Assembly (NCBI GenBank): GCA_020832105.1
Contig: JAFIFH010000075.1
Location: forward strand, 38,881-102,880
Origin: Idiomarina sp.
GTDB taxonomy: Bacteria > Pseudomonadota > Gammaproteobacteria > Enterobacterales > Alteromonadaceae
DNA: 64,000 bases
Direction of reading: 5' to 3'
The notes under the pieces: generated by a model
What the model saw: the letters and a program-made list of their open reading frames with translations, nothing else
Database searches by the model: none
What the model was told of the DNA's origin: nothing
Shown here: positions 47,061-58,491 of the stretch, piece after piece
Layout of the letters: each line of letters starts with the position of its first letter
Numbering within the stretch: position 1 is the first letter of the stretch
Position numbers and translations under genes: made by a program

Positions 47061-47137
47061 TTAGCGCATAACACCGAAGGTTTGGTGATTTTTGAGAATA
47101 TAGGTGCAAGTTTCGCACCCGGTAAAGAGGACAGGCT

Positions 47138-47623
47138 ATGACATTACATGCAAATAAAGAGTTTTTTGTTTCCTGGGAAGAGCTCCATCGCGCGACTCGC
47201 GAGCTGGCTCGCCGTCAGCTGCCTGCTGAACAATGGCGTGGAATTATTGCGGTCAGTCGCGGCGGATTAGTGCCAGCGGCTATTGTTGCCCGCGAACTGA
47301 ATATACGGATCGTTGACAGTATCTGTGTCAGCTCCTACGATCACCAGTCTCAGCGTGATGAAGCGACTATTTTAAAAGACGTTACAGCGACCGACGACGG
47401 CGAAGGTTTTCTCGTCATTGATGATTTGGTAGATACTGGCAATACTTTACGGGCCCTGAAACAACGGCTGCCTAAAGCCAGATTTATCACCGTGTATGGC
47501 AAGCCTGCTGGACTTGAGCTAGTCAGTGATTTTGAAGCCAAGCTGGCCCAGGACACCTGGATTCATTTCCCCTGGGACATGCACCTGCACTATGTTGATC
47601 CCCTTGCAGGGCAACAAGCGTAA
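47138..47623 (+). CDS. gpt: Xanthine-guanine phosphoribosyltransferase
   Basis: 161 residues, near the E. coli length. It turns guanine or xanthine and PRPP into the nucleotide for purine salvage. Motifs seen are VSWEELHRATRELARR, IIAVSRGGLVPA and the PRPP loop FLVIDDLVDTGNTL. AGAGGA lies near the ATG. The thioredoxin-like gene follows after 28 bases. Confidence 0.94.
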   Translation: MTLHANKEFFVSWEELHRATRELARRQLPAEQWRGIIAVSRGGLVPAAIVARELNIRIVDSICVSSYDHQSQRDEATILKDVTATDDGEGFLVIDDLVDTGNTLRALKQRLPKARFITVYGKPAGLELVSDFEAKLAQDTWIHFPWDMHLHYVDPLAGQQA

Positions 47624-47651
47624 TAGTTCATAAGTAAATGAAGAGGACGCT

Positions 47652-48110
47652 ATGAAGCTACTTAAAGTGGTGACCGCTGCACTCATCGTTGCAGTGATGG
47701 CCGGGGGGCTATGGTTGATTATTTTTGGCGCGCCCATCGATGACAGCGCGTTGAACCGTCACATGCAAGACTTTGATGAGCAAAGCTTTGCCCAGGCACA
47801 GGACAATGAAGAGCTGATCCTGATTAATTTCCATCGCCCGTTCTGTCCATCTTGTTTACGTCAGAAGCGCGTATTAGCACGCTACTTCATTGATTTCCCT
47901 GATTCTCATTTACGAGTGTTCGAAATTGATTACAACGACAACCCGGACCTGGTGCGTCGGTTTGGTGCAGTGGATGCCACCACGCTGGTGATGTTCCGCG
48001 GCGAGCAACGTAACTGGTATAATCACGGGCAGACTGAAACACCTGAGATCTACAGTGCACTGCGTCGCGCCGAGTACCATACGCATTTATTTGCTGAAGA
48101 CGAAGACTGA
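47652..48110 (+). CDS. Membrane-anchored thioredoxin-like protein
   Basis: 152 residues. One N-terminal membrane helix (about 4-25) is followed by a thioredoxin-like domain on the outside of the inner membrane. The active site is Cys65-Pro-Ser-Cys68 in RPFCPSCLRQKR. The residue usually occupied by the cis-proline facing this site appears to be Thr110 in VDATTLVMF, unlike nearly all thioredoxin relatives. Redox partner unknown. A terminator follows. Confidence 0.75.
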   Translation: MKLLKVVTAALIVAVMAGGLWLIIFGAPIDDSALNRHMQDFDEQSFAQAQDNEELILINFHRPFCPSCLRQKRVLARYFIDFPDSHLRVFEIDYNDNPDLVRRFGAVDATTLVMFRGEQRNWYNHGQTETPEIYSALRRAEYHTHLFAEDED

Positions 48111-48135
48111 GCGGCTAGCCTGCCTGATGGATTAA

Positions 48136-48162
48136 AAAAAAGGGCCTTGCAGGCCCTTTTTT
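48136..48162. terminator. Bidirectional intrinsic terminator
   Basis: AAAAAAGGGCCT and AGGCCCTTTTTT around a TGC loop. It separates the thioredoxin-like gene from the convergent proS. Confidence 0.9.
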
Positions 48163-48178
48163 AGTTGCATAAATCAGA

Positions 48179-49906
48179 CTAACGTTGGTGTAGCTCACTA
48201 TGAAGCTGCTGCACGACATCGGCGATAGCGACTTTTGTTTTCTCGCCGGTGCGCCGGTTCTTCAGCTCAACCATACCTTCGTCAAGATTGCGTTCGCCAA
48301 CCACTATCACATGGGGGATACCAATTAACTCGATGTCCGCAAACATCACCCCCGGGCGTTCTTTACGGTCATCAAACAGCACTTCAAAACCAGCGCCTTT
48401 AAACTCATCGTAGAGCGTCTCCGCAACGTCCTGCACCCGTGCGGATTTGTGCATGTTCATTGGTAAAATGCAGACTTCGAAAGGTGCCATGCTGACAGGC
48501 CACTTAATTCCATTTTCATCGTTATTCTGCTCAATAGCGGCGGCAACGATGCGTGACACACCAATGCCATAGCAGCCCATGATCAGGTTCTGATGCTTAC
48601 CACCTTCATTGAGTACACCGACTTTCATCATGTCACTGTACTTGGTACCCAGCTGAAAAATATGACCCACTTCAATACCGCGTTTAATGTCCAGCGTACC
48701 CTGGCCGCAGGGGCTGAGGTCTCCGACTTGTACGTTACGTAAATCGGCGACCGCAGGCAGCTCAAGGTCGCGACCCCAGTTGATATTAAAGTAATGGTAA
48801 CCGTCTTCATTGGCACCTGCGGCAAAGTCACTGGTGACCGCCACTTCACGATCGACAATGACTTCAATTGGCGAATTCAATGGACCCAATGAGCCGGGGC
48901 CCGCGCCCATCACCGCGCGGATCTCCTCTTCGCTGGCGAAGGTTAGCGGAGAAGCCACACGGGCCAGTTTATTGGCTTTAATCTCGTTCAGTTCATGGTC
49001 GCCACGGATGACCAGCGCCACGAAACCTTCAGCTTCGCCTGCTTCGTTAGCGGCATGCACCACAAGCGTCTTCACGGTCTTATTCATCGCAACGGCAAAG
49101 TTTTCAACCAGCGCCTTGATGGTTTTGGTGTCTGGTGTAGCGACTTTGCTCATTTCAGCACTGGCTGGCTCGGCGATGTCGCGGCTGGCAATGGCCTCAG
49201 CTAGCTCAACATTGGCAGCATAGTCCGAGCTGTCAGAGAAGGCGATGGCATCTTCACCGGATTCAGCGAGTACATGGAACTCATGAGATACATTGCCACC
49301 GATGGAACCGGTGTCGGCAATCACCGGGCGGAATTCAAGTCCAAGACGGCTAAAGATGCTCTGGTACGCACTAAACATACGCTGATAGGTCTGTTCCAGA
49401 CAGGCATCCGATATGTGGAATGAGTAGGCGTCTTTCATAATAAATTCACGGGCCCGCATGACCCCAAAGCGAGGGCGGATTTCGTCACGGAACTTAGTCT
49501 GAATTTGAAATAAGTTAAGCGGTAGCTGTTTGTAGCTGCTAACGTCCTTACGCACCAGCTCGGCGATCACCTCTTCATGGGTTGGGCCCAGCACGAAGTC
49601 ACGCTGATGACGGTCCTGCAGGCGCAGGAGTTCAGGACCATAGGCTTCCCAGCGCCCGGATTCCTGCCACAAGTCAGCAGGTTGTACCATCGGCATCAGG
49701 GTTTCAATGGCGCCGGCGGCTTCCATCTCTTCGCGCACGACTTTCTCAACCTTGCGCAATACACGCAGGCCAGTGGGAGTCCATGTATACAGGCCGGAAG
49801 CGACTTTGCGCACCATACCGGCCCGCATCATCAGTTGGTGGCTAACCACTTCGGCATCTGATGGGGTTTCTTTAAGAGTGGCCAATAAATAATTGCTGCT
49901 GCGCAT
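48179..49906 (-). CDS. proS: Prolyl-tRNA synthetase
   Basis: 575 residues, the bacterial type with the YbaK-like editing insert between motifs 2 and 3 (about 225-380). Class II motifs seen are [53 protein letters not shown] and [17 protein letters not shown]. It charges tRNA with proline and hydrolyses Ala-tRNA(Pro) in the insert. It lies 91 bases after trmO on the same strand; in E. coli the two genes are also neighbours. Confidence 0.97.
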   Translation of the reverse strand: MRSSNYLLATLKETPSDAEVVSHQLMMRAGMVRKVASGLYTWTPTGLRVLRKVEKVVREEMEAAGAIETLMPMVQPADLWQESGRWEAYGPELLRLQDRHQRDFVLGPTHEEVIAELVRKDVSSYKQLPLNLFQIQTKFRDEIRPRFGVMRAREFIMKDAYSFHISDACLEQTYQRMFSAYQSIFSRLGLEFRPVIADTGSIGGNVSHEFHVLAESGEDAIAFSDSSDYAANVELAEAIASRDIAEPASAEMSKVATPDTKTIKALVENFAVAMNKTVKTLVVHAANEAGEAEGFVALVIRGDHELNEIKANKLARVASPLTFASEEEIRAVMGAGPGSLGPLNSPIEVIVDREVAVTSDFAAGANEDGYHYFNINWGRDLELPAVADLRNVQVGDLSPCGQGTLDIKRGIEVGHIFQLGTKYSDMMKVGVLNEGGKHQNLIMGCYGIGVSRIVAAAIEQNNDENGIKWPVSMAPFEVCILPMNMHKSARVQDVAETLYDEFKGAGFEVLFDDRKERPGVMFADIELIGIPHVIVVGERNLDEGMVELKNRRTGEKTKVAIADVVQQLHSELHQR

Positions 49907-49997
49907 GAGTGGTTTTGCTCTCCTGGCAAGTGATGATCAAGTAAAAAGATGTGCCGTACCTGACACATCATTTGAATACCTAGTATAGCTTTGCATT

Positions 49998-50690
49998 CTA
50001 GCAGTCGCTGAGTGAGGTGACCACAGCTTGATTATCAATGACTTGCCAATTCACGTTTTGGCGGGCTAAGCGCATTCCGTAGACGTGTTGATCTGTATCT
50101 GACTTGCGGTACGCGGGGCGAGGGTCCTGTGCTAAAACCTGGCGAATAAGCTCAGCGAATTCAGGATTGTGGTTTAAGCGTAAGGCGACTTCAGGTGCAA
50201 AAGTCACCGTCATTAATGTGGGGGCGTCACTGGCAAATCCGCTGTTGCTATGGGGCAGGGCATCGCTATAGCCAATATAGGGCTTGATATCGACGATCGG
50301 GGTTTGGTCAAGCAAATCAAAGCCGCTGACATCCAGCTGCCACTGGCCTTGATGTTGGCTGACGCCCTCTAGTTTGACCACCGACAGGCCAAGCCCGTTG
50401 GGGCGGAACGTAGAGCGAGTGGCAAATACGCCGACTTTGGCGTTACCCCCCAAACGCGGTGGGCGAACCTTGGGTTTCCAGCCTTTATCCAGAGTCTGGT
50501 GAAAGACAAACTGCAACCATAGATGAGAGAACGCCTCTATCCCTTCAATCATATGCGGGTTATTAAACTCACCGTTGAGCTTGACCGCGCCCTTCGCCGC
50601 TGGCACTAAGCCCGGCTGGCGAGGAATCGCGAACTTCTCCTCGTAAGGTGATTGCATAAACGCAACGGGAGTGATGTTGAAGGTCTGCAT
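49998..50690 (-). CDS. trmO: tRNA (N6-threonylcarbamoyladenosine(37)-N6)-methyltransferase TrmO
   Basis: 230 residues. It methylates t6A37 in certain threonine tRNAs. Motifs seen are SPYEEKFAIPRQPGL, IEAFSHLWLQFVFH and VGVFATRSTFRPNGLGLS, all typical of the YaeB/TrmO family. The beta-barrel core uses SAM by a path unlike the usual methylases. Confidence 0.93.
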   Translation of the reverse strand: MQTFNITPVAFMQSPYEEKFAIPRQPGLVPAAKGAVKLNGEFNNPHMIEGIEAFSHLWLQFVFHQTLDKGWKPKVRPPRLGGNAKVGVFATRSTFRPNGLGLSVVKLEGVSQHQGQWQLDVSGFDLLDQTPIVDIKPYIGYSDALPHSNSGFASDAPTLMTVTFAPEVALRLNHNPEFAELIRQVLAQDPRPAYRKSDTDQHVYGMRLARQNVNWQVIDNQAVVTSLSDC

Positions 50691-50948
50691 GCTGTTCCAC
50701 CTATGGTTAAGTGCGCTATTTCACCATAACTTTGCCAGTTGTGCCAAAAATTCGTCAGAACCTCGTTGGGTGATGATCTGTTTTTTCTTAAGCTGCTGAA
50801 AAATATGTATTTTATTATTGGCTCGATGATTGCTAGGTAAGGCTCTGCAGGCTACACATTAAGTAGCGTAGATAAACGAGCAGGGTGGTTACATGGTGTT
50901 GGTATACCAGGCGCCACTTGCTAAAAATATGCGAGCGAGGAATTCATC

Positions 50949-51653
50949 ATGAATAAACACAATACCCAGTCTGTTAATGTGTTCAACAAGGGAAGGCTAC
51001 GTGGCCTGTGGAGTAAACCGGCAACCTGGATGAGCGTTGTGGTTGCGCTCACCGCAGTTGGCTTTATCGGTGTGGCGACGGCGGCAGATGATAAAATCAC
51101 CCGTACGCATCAGATTCCGGTGCAAGGGCAGTCCCAGCTGGTGATCGCCAATGGGGTGGGTAAAGTGGATGTTCGACACCACGATGCACCACAGATCCAG
51201 CTTGAGGTTACCATTGAAGCGGGTCGCCGTGGGCTGTTACGGCGTAAGGTAGATATCAGCGACATGGATATTTCTATTGACCAGACTGCACGACGAATCC
51301 GCCTTGAGCTGCAGGAGGATAATGTTACTGCAAACTGGACTGTCTATGTACCAGCGTTTGAGCAGATAGAGCTGAAGGTCGGGGTTGGGCAGTTACACAC
51401 TGAGTGGTTGGACAGTGCGCTCGATGTCAATGTCGGCGTCGGTGACGTGCGCGTGTACGTAGACATCGACAGCCTTGGCGAATTTTCAGCGAATGTGGGT
51501 GTCGGGTCAATTCAAGCAGACGGCGTGCACAGTTACGTGTCATCACGCAGAATCGTAACGGAATCTGGCACTGGTCGTGGGCGCGGCGAACATGCGCTGG
51601 ATATTGAAGTTGGGGTAGGAGATATTCAGGTCAAAGCAGAGAGCCCGCGATAG
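50949..51653 (+). CDS. Exported VGVG-repeat beta protein (DUF4097-like)
   Basis: 234 residues with a long basic N-terminus and a signal or anchor segment about 28-44 (VVVALTAVGFIGVATAA). The body is regular: NGVGKVDV, VGVGQLHT, VGVGDVRV, VGVGSIQA and VGVGDIQV recur at intervals of about 22-80 residues. Each is a glycine turn followed by a strand, as in beta-solenoid or DUF4097-type adhesin-like proteins. Function unknown; probably periplasmic or cell-surface. AGGA lies 7 bases before the ATG. It stands alone, with a 258-base leader in which I see no clear signal. Confidence 0.65.
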   Translation: MNKHNTQSVNVFNKGRLRGLWSKPATWMSVVVALTAVGFIGVATAADDKITRTHQIPVQGQSQLVIANGVGKVDVRHHDAPQIQLEVTIEAGRRGLLRRKVDISDMDISIDQTARRIRLELQEDNVTANWTVYVPAFEQIELKVGVGQLHTEWLDSALDVNVGVGDVRVYVDIDSLGEFSANVGVGSIQADGVHSYVSSRRIVTESGTGRGRGEHALDIEVGVGDIQVKAESPR

Positions 51654-51680
51654 CCTTCTTTATACACGGGCCAGAGTCAT

Positions 51681-51715
51681 CACCGTCTCAGCAACTTAAA
51701 GTTATTGAGACGGTG
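51681..51715. terminator. Large hairpin between the VGVG protein and the H-NS-family gene
   Basis: CACCGTCTCA (51681-51690) pairs perfectly with TGAGACGGTG (51706-51715); the loop itself holds the small palindrome AACTTAAAGTT. The T-run is weak on both sides, so termination is likely but not certain. It lies between two convergent genes. Confidence 0.6.
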
Positions 51716-51724
51716 AGATTGTGC

Positions 51725-52141
51725 TTATTTAATTAAGAACTCTTTCAGGCTTTTACCTTTATCCAGCGCCTGCTGAATCACTTTAGGTGTGCGGCCTTGG
51801 CCAGTCCAGGTTTTCTTCTCGCCGTTTGCGTCGTATTGGTACTTAGCAGCTTTCGCTGCACGCTTGCGCTTACCAGCCTGCTTTGGCTTGCCCGCAGAAC
51901 TGGCTAGTTCAGGTGCCAGGTCTTCGAAGTTGAGGCCAGCATCAGCCATTTGCTTACGAATAGCTTCTACGCGGGCTTGTTTCTCGGCTTCCGCTTTACG
52001 CAGTTCGGCTTCTTCCTCTTCACGTGCTTCAATCACGCGAGTCAATTTTGCTTTAACATCTTCAAGCTCGCTGACCGATAGCTCTTTTGTATTGGCACGT
52101 AAACGACGTTCGTGGGTAAGAATACTTAAAAAATCAGACAT
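51725..52141 (-). CDS. hns: H-NS-family nucleoid protein
   Basis: 138 residues. An N-terminal coiled-coil for oligomer formation (about 1-65, rich in Glu, Arg and Ala) is followed by a flexible lysine-rich linker. The DNA-binding end has YQYDANGEKKTWTGQGRTPKVIQQAL and closes with LKEFL; the QGR triplet is the minor-groove hook. It silences AT-rich DNA and shapes the chromosome. The AT-rich upstream region 52142-52310 could bind its own product. Confidence 0.9.
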   Translation of the reverse strand: MSDFLSILTHERRLRANTKELSVSELEDVKAKLTRVIEAREEEEAELRKAEAEKQARVEAIRKQMADAGLNFEDLAPELASSAGKPKQAGKRKRAAKAAKYQYDANGEKKTWTGQGRTPKVIQQALDKGKSLKEFLIK

Positions 52142-52311
52142 ACATTAACCTTTTTTAGCAAACTTATATTAATAAGTTATGTTTAGAACCATCTAAGTTT
52201 AGAACAATTATTGCAGGAGATGAATAACATTCTATAACGTAATTGAAAATAAAGAGGCGATGATGTGCCTTATGAAGTGAATGTAAACTAAAAGACAAGA
52301 TTAATAAAATA

Positions 52312-52336
52312 AAAAAACTCCCGAAGGAGCTTTTTT
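52312..52336 (-). terminator. Intrinsic terminator of the ETF-ubiquinone oxidoreductase gene
   Basis: AAAAAACTCC and GGAGCTTTTTT form a stem with a CGAA loop and one mismatch; on the minus strand it is followed by a U-run. The remaining 170 bases up to the hns start are AT-rich and presumably hold the hns promoter, but I could not settle on a -35/-10 pair. Confidence 0.65.
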
Positions 52337-52367
52337 AAGTATTATTTACAGATGAATAATCTATTGC

Positions 52368-54017
52368 TTACATGTTTGGATACGTTGGACCACCGGTTCC
52401 TTCCGGAACTACCCACTTAATATTCTGGCTCGGGTCCTTAATGTCGCAGGTTTTACAATGTATGCAGTTCTGTGCGTTGATCTGAAAGCGAGCTTCTCCC
52501 GCATCTGTTGTAATCACTTCATATACACCAGCAGGGCAATAACGTTGCGCAGGTTCGCCCCATTTAGGCAAATTGACCTGAATAGGAATAGCAGGGTCTT
52601 TAAGCTGTAAATGGCAAGGCTGGTCTTCTTCATGGTTAGTATTCGATAAATACACTGAAGAGTTGCGGTCAAAGCTCAATTGGCCATCTGGTTTTGGATA
52701 GTTAATCGCACTGGCCTGCTCGATGGTTTGCATGCCTTTATGATCTGCTCGCCAATCTTTTATCGTAAACGGTAGTTTGCCGCCAAACCAGTTTTGATCA
52801 AGTGTGTTGTATGCACCGCCAAACCAAGTTCCCCATTTATGTACAGCGGGACCGAAATTTCTTGAACTGTAGAGTTCGTCATACACCCAGGACGCTTCAA
52901 ACGCTTTACTAAAGTCAGTGAGCTCGGTCTGAGCTTGATTGACAGCGAGTGCATTGAAAATACTTTCAGCTGCAATCATGCCGCTTTTCATTGCCGTGTG
53001 ATTGCCTTTGATCTTAGCAAAATTCAGGGTGCCAGCGTTACAGCCTACTAATAATGCCCCAGGCATAGTCATTTTCGGTAACGAATAATAACCCCCTTTG
53101 GCAATCGCCCGGGCACCATAACTAACCCGTTTGCCACCCTTTAAATATTTAGCGATGTCTGGGTGGTGCTTATACTGTTGAAACTCCATAAACGGATTCA
53201 GGTTCGGATTGGTATAATTAAGATCAATAATTAAACCGACAAATACCTGATTATTCTCTGCATGATACAGGTAACCGCCACCGGACGCGTTGTCGCTCAG
53301 CGGCCAACCCGTGGTGTGTACCACCAGGCCTTCTTGATGCTGATCAGCTGGGATATCCCAAATTTCTTTAAACCCGAGCGCATAGTGTTGCGGCGTTTTC
53401 CCTTCACTGAGGTTGTAGTGACTGATCAGCTCTTTACCCAAGTGCCCTCGGGCACCTTCAGCAAATACGGTGTATTTGGCACGTAGTTCCATACCCGGCA
53501 TGAAACCGTCTTTCTGCTCTCCCGATGCAGATACGCCCATATCACCGGTGATCACCCCAAGCACTTCGTCTTTGTCCGAATACAGCACTTCGGCTGCGGC
53601 AAAGCCCGGAAATATCTCAACGCCTAAGGCTTCCGCCTGCTCGGCCAGCCAGCGGCACAGGTTACCCATACTGGTAATGTAGTTACCTTCGTTATGGAAC
53701 GGCTTAGGCACCATGAAGTTGGCGAGTTTGGTACTTTTCTCAGCATTTTTAAACAGCAGAATGTCGTCACCAGTTACCGGCGTGCTCAAAGGTGCGCCGC
53801 GTTCTTTCCAGTCGCCGAATAGCTCGGTTAACGCGCGGGGTTCAAATACGGCCCCGGATAAAATATGCGCGCCCACTTCTGAGCCTTTTTCAACCACGCA
53901 AATTTGCAATTCCTGCTCATTTTCTGCAGCTAACTGGGCAAGGCGGATGGCACTACTCAGACCTGCTGGTCCAGCACCTACGATAAGCACATCAAACTCC
54001 ATGCTTTCACGTTCCAT
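52368..54017 (-). CDS. Electron-transfer-flavoprotein:ubiquinone oxidoreductase
   Basis: 549 residues from the ATG at 54017, chosen because AAGGAG lies 6 bases upstream; an in-frame ATG 15 bases earlier has no site. It carries electrons from ETF to ubiquinone at the membrane. The FAD loop is VLIVGAGPAGLSSAIRLAQ, with HILSGAVFEPRAL and YGARAIAKGGYYSLP further on. The iron-sulfur cysteines are in YCPAGVYEV and CIHCKTCDIKDP at the C-terminus. It serves FadE and isovaleryl-CoA dehydrogenase. It begins 27 bases after the GGDEF-EAL gene and may be read from the same transcript. Confidence 0.95.
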   Translation of the reverse strand: MERESMEFDVLIVGAGPAGLSSAIRLAQLAAENEQELQICVVEKGSEVGAHILSGAVFEPRALTELFGDWKERGAPLSTPVTGDDILLFKNAEKSTKLANFMVPKPFHNEGNYITSMGNLCRWLAEQAEALGVEIFPGFAAAEVLYSDKDEVLGVITGDMGVSASGEQKDGFMPGMELRAKYTVFAEGARGHLGKELISHYNLSEGKTPQHYALGFKEIWDIPADQHQEGLVVHTTGWPLSDNASGGGYLYHAENNQVFVGLIIDLNYTNPNLNPFMEFQQYKHHPDIAKYLKGGKRVSYGARAIAKGGYYSLPKMTMPGALLVGCNAGTLNFAKIKGNHTAMKSGMIAAESIFNALAVNQAQTELTDFSKAFEASWVYDELYSSRNFGPAVHKWGTWFGGAYNTLDQNWFGGKLPFTIKDWRADHKGMQTIEQASAINYPKPDGQLSFDRNSSVYLSNTNHEEDQPCHLQLKDPAIPIQVNLPKWGEPAQRYCPAGVYEVITTDAGEARFQINAQNCIHCKTCDIKDPSQNIKWVVPEGTGGPTYPNM

Positions 54018-54044
54018 GGGATACTCCTTCATTCGATAAGGCAG

Positions 54045-56261
54045 TTACATAATTTGAATCGGGATTTGACCCTGATAGTCATCCAGCAACTGCGTAAATT
54101 CGTCAGCAGGGATAGGGCGACTAAATAAGTACCCTTGACCTACCGTGCATTCACGGTCGAGCAAAAACTCCACCTGCGCTTCAGTTTCAACACCTTCCGC
54201 CACCAAACCGATATCAAGGCTCTTGGCAAGATTAATGATAGTCTGCGTCAGCGTGGCGTCATCTTTATCATGTGGTAGATCTTGCACGAAAGAGCGATCA
54301 ATTTTAAGTGCGGTAACCGGAAAATGTTTTAAATAAGACAGCGACGAGTAGCCAACACCAAAATCATCAATCGCCAGCGAGATACCGCGCTCTCGAATGG
54401 CATGCATAAAGTTCGTGTGTGATTGGATATTCTCAATAAACACCTGCTCAGTAAGTTCTAGTTCGAGGTGACTCGCAGGAATACCGGTGTCGTTGACTAC
54501 AGACATAATCTGCGACACTAAATCGGGTGACTGTAGTTGTTTGCCAGACAAATTAACCGCCATCGTAAGCTCGTTAAAGCCAAGACTATGCCAGGCTGCC
54601 AGCTGTTTACAGGCTGTCTTGAGGACGAACTCCGAAATTGGAATAATCAGCCCGGTATCTTCCGCGATAGGAATGAATTTATCTGGCCCAATAATGCTGC
54701 CGTCTTCATCAATCCAGCGCACCAGGGCTTCAGCACCAATAATCCGGCGGCTATGCATATCTACTTTTGGCTGATAGAAAACCGCAAGTTTCTGATGCTC
54801 TACTGCGTAGCGCAATCGCTTCATCAGCTCCATGCGTTGATTCAATTCGCGATGCAGGATCTCGCTATACACATGATAACTATTACGACCGGATTCTTTT
54901 GCCCGATATAACGCAGTGTCTGCATTGCGGATCAGGTTTTCAGCTGAATCTATACCGGGTTGACCCAGCGCGACCCCGATACTGGCGGAAATAAACATTT
55001 CGTAATCGTCGACGTAAAAGTGCGTGTCCAGGGCATCAAGGACTTTGTCGGCATAGCCTTTTAGTTCATCAATATCTTTAATATTAGCAATAGCCAGTAC
55101 ATATTCATCGCCCCCCATGCGGGCGAGACAGGAATGTTGCGGTGCTAATTTATGCAGTCGGCTAGCAACCCGTTTTAACAGCTGATCGCCAACCGAATGA
55201 CCAAGGGCGTCATTCGCTTCTTTAAAATTGTCCAGGTCGATAAATAGCGCACCGACCTGGCATTTGTTCTGCGCCGCATGTTGAAAAAATTCTTCCAGTC
55301 TTTCCATTAATGCATTGCGATTCGCAAGATCCGTTAACCAGTCATGTTCGGCTAAATAAGCCATGCGCTTTTCTACGCGCTCGCGCTCTTCAATCTCCAC
55401 ATAAAGGTCAATATTGGTGTCGGCGAGCTCTTGCGCGCGCACCCGGCTAATACCAAGCACGTATAAGACAAAGGTAAGCAATGCAGTGGTAACCAGCCCG
55501 GCCAGTACAATCAGCAAGGGCAGCCAGCTGCGCATTGCATTCAGGCGCGTACTACTCGGCCATAGCTCCATCCGCCACTGATCATCAAACAGGGTGAAAT
55601 CGATATGTCCGCCCCAACGTTCGCGCAGCTGGTCGCTTTCACTGATTTGAAAAATAATTTCATCAGACCCCTGCGACGTCAGGCGAAAGAAGGAGCGGCG
55701 ATCAATATGTCGGTCAACCGTGGTTTGTAAAAGGTCCTGAATATCAAGCACGCCAAGGTAGTAGTGGGTACCCGCCGCAGTGGTCAGCGGTGCGACCAGG
55801 GTAATGTCTGCATAATCCCGGCCCATTGGGCCTGCTGGGATCATCGCGCGTTGGCCTGGCAGTATGCCGGCAATCACCTGGCGATAGTCGCTTTGGTTAA
55901 GCACCTCAGAAAAATTAGTTGTGGAGGCAATGCTGTAGCCACTGAGTAGCTGTTGATTGTCATCCAGCCACAGCAGACAACGAAAATGCGGGTATGAGTT
56001 AATCACAATTGGCGCCTCTTCGCGCCATTCGTCGGCACTACCTTGGTTGCGGGCATTATGCCGTGCTATCCAGGTTAACCCGAACATGTGATTTTGCAGT
56101 TGGCGAATGATTTCTTGTTGCAGTTCGACAACTTCCTGGCTGAGCTGCTGACGGATCTGCCGGTTATCCTGCACGTATAGAAATATCGCGATGGTCAGGG
56201 TCAGTAGAATGCCGCCCACGGCTGTCAGAATGGCTAGGCGAAAATGAGAATATCGTTGCAT
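54045..56261 (-). CDS. Membrane GGDEF-EAL cyclic-di-GMP enzyme
   Basis: 738 residues. A membrane helix near 10-28, an outside sensor region to about 240 (CHASE-like in size, with a sequence I do not recognise), and a second helix near 245-270. A GGDEF domain covers about 300-455, with MGGDEYVLA (GGDEY in place of GGDEF, a tolerated change). An EAL domain covers about 470-720, with GAEALVRW, DDFGVGYSSL and AEGVETEAQ. The EAL metal residues are present, so phosphodiesterase activity is likely; whether the cyclase also works cannot be told. No sensor partner is adjacent. Confidence 0.88.
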   Translation of the reverse strand: MQRYSHFRLAILTAVGGILLTLTIAIFLYVQDNRQIRQQLSQEVVELQQEIIRQLQNHMFGLTWIARHNARNQGSADEWREEAPIVINSYPHFRCLLWLDDNQQLLSGYSIASTTNFSEVLNQSDYRQVIAGILPGQRAMIPAGPMGRDYADITLVAPLTTAAGTHYYLGVLDIQDLLQTTVDRHIDRRSFFRLTSQGSDEIIFQISESDQLRERWGGHIDFTLFDDQWRMELWPSSTRLNAMRSWLPLLIVLAGLVTTALLTFVLYVLGISRVRAQELADTNIDLYVEIEERERVEKRMAYLAEHDWLTDLANRNALMERLEEFFQHAAQNKCQVGALFIDLDNFKEANDALGHSVGDQLLKRVASRLHKLAPQHSCLARMGGDEYVLAIANIKDIDELKGYADKVLDALDTHFYVDDYEMFISASIGVALGQPGIDSAENLIRNADTALYRAKESGRNSYHVYSEILHRELNQRMELMKRLRYAVEHQKLAVFYQPKVDMHSRRIIGAEALVRWIDEDGSIIGPDKFIPIAEDTGLIIPISEFVLKTACKQLAAWHSLGFNELTMAVNLSGKQLQSPDLVSQIMSVVNDTGIPASHLELELTEQVFIENIQSHTNFMHAIRERGISLAIDDFGVGYSSLSYLKHFPVTALKIDRSFVQDLPHDKDDATLTQTIINLAKSLDIGLVAEGVETEAQVEFLLDRECTVGQGYLFSRPIPADEFTQLLDDYQGQIPIQIM

Positions 56262-56406
56262 ATCGACTTGTAATCGTTGTTTTACGTCTTTTAAAGATAA
56301 TCGCTTAACTCAACCTAATAAGCAACCGCTGCAGTTAAAATGCTTAACTTGTTGATTACATTACACTCAGTTGTTATTTATTAAATGTTATATAAGTCTC
56401 CCCTGA

Positions 56407-56466
56407 GTGCTGAATTAAGAGCCGACCCGGCAATATTGAGCGAGGTCGGCCCAGTGGCAGAACAGC

Positions 56467-56486
<20 letters not shown>
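56407..56486. repeat. Nested inverted repeats across the acetoacetyl-CoA synthetase stop codon
   Basis: GTGCTGAATTAA (56407-56418) and its exact reverse complement TTAATTCAGCAC (56475-56486) enclose a second stem, GCCGACC (56421-56427) and GGTCGGC (56444-56450). The right outer arm lies inside the last codons of the minus-strand gene. No long T-run follows, so it may protect the 3' end rather than end transcription. Confidence 0.7.
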
Positions 56487-58428
<1,942 letters not shown>

Positions 58429-58491
58429 AAATGATGTCTCTTATTCTTTGTCAATGTAGTGAACGTCAATGTCGTGGGCCAGGCCTGGGGT

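Noticed and set aside
54045..56261. GGDEY in place of GGDEF as a sign of a dead cyclase
   Set aside because: Tyrosine at the last position is frequent in active proteins, so no loss can be claimed from it.
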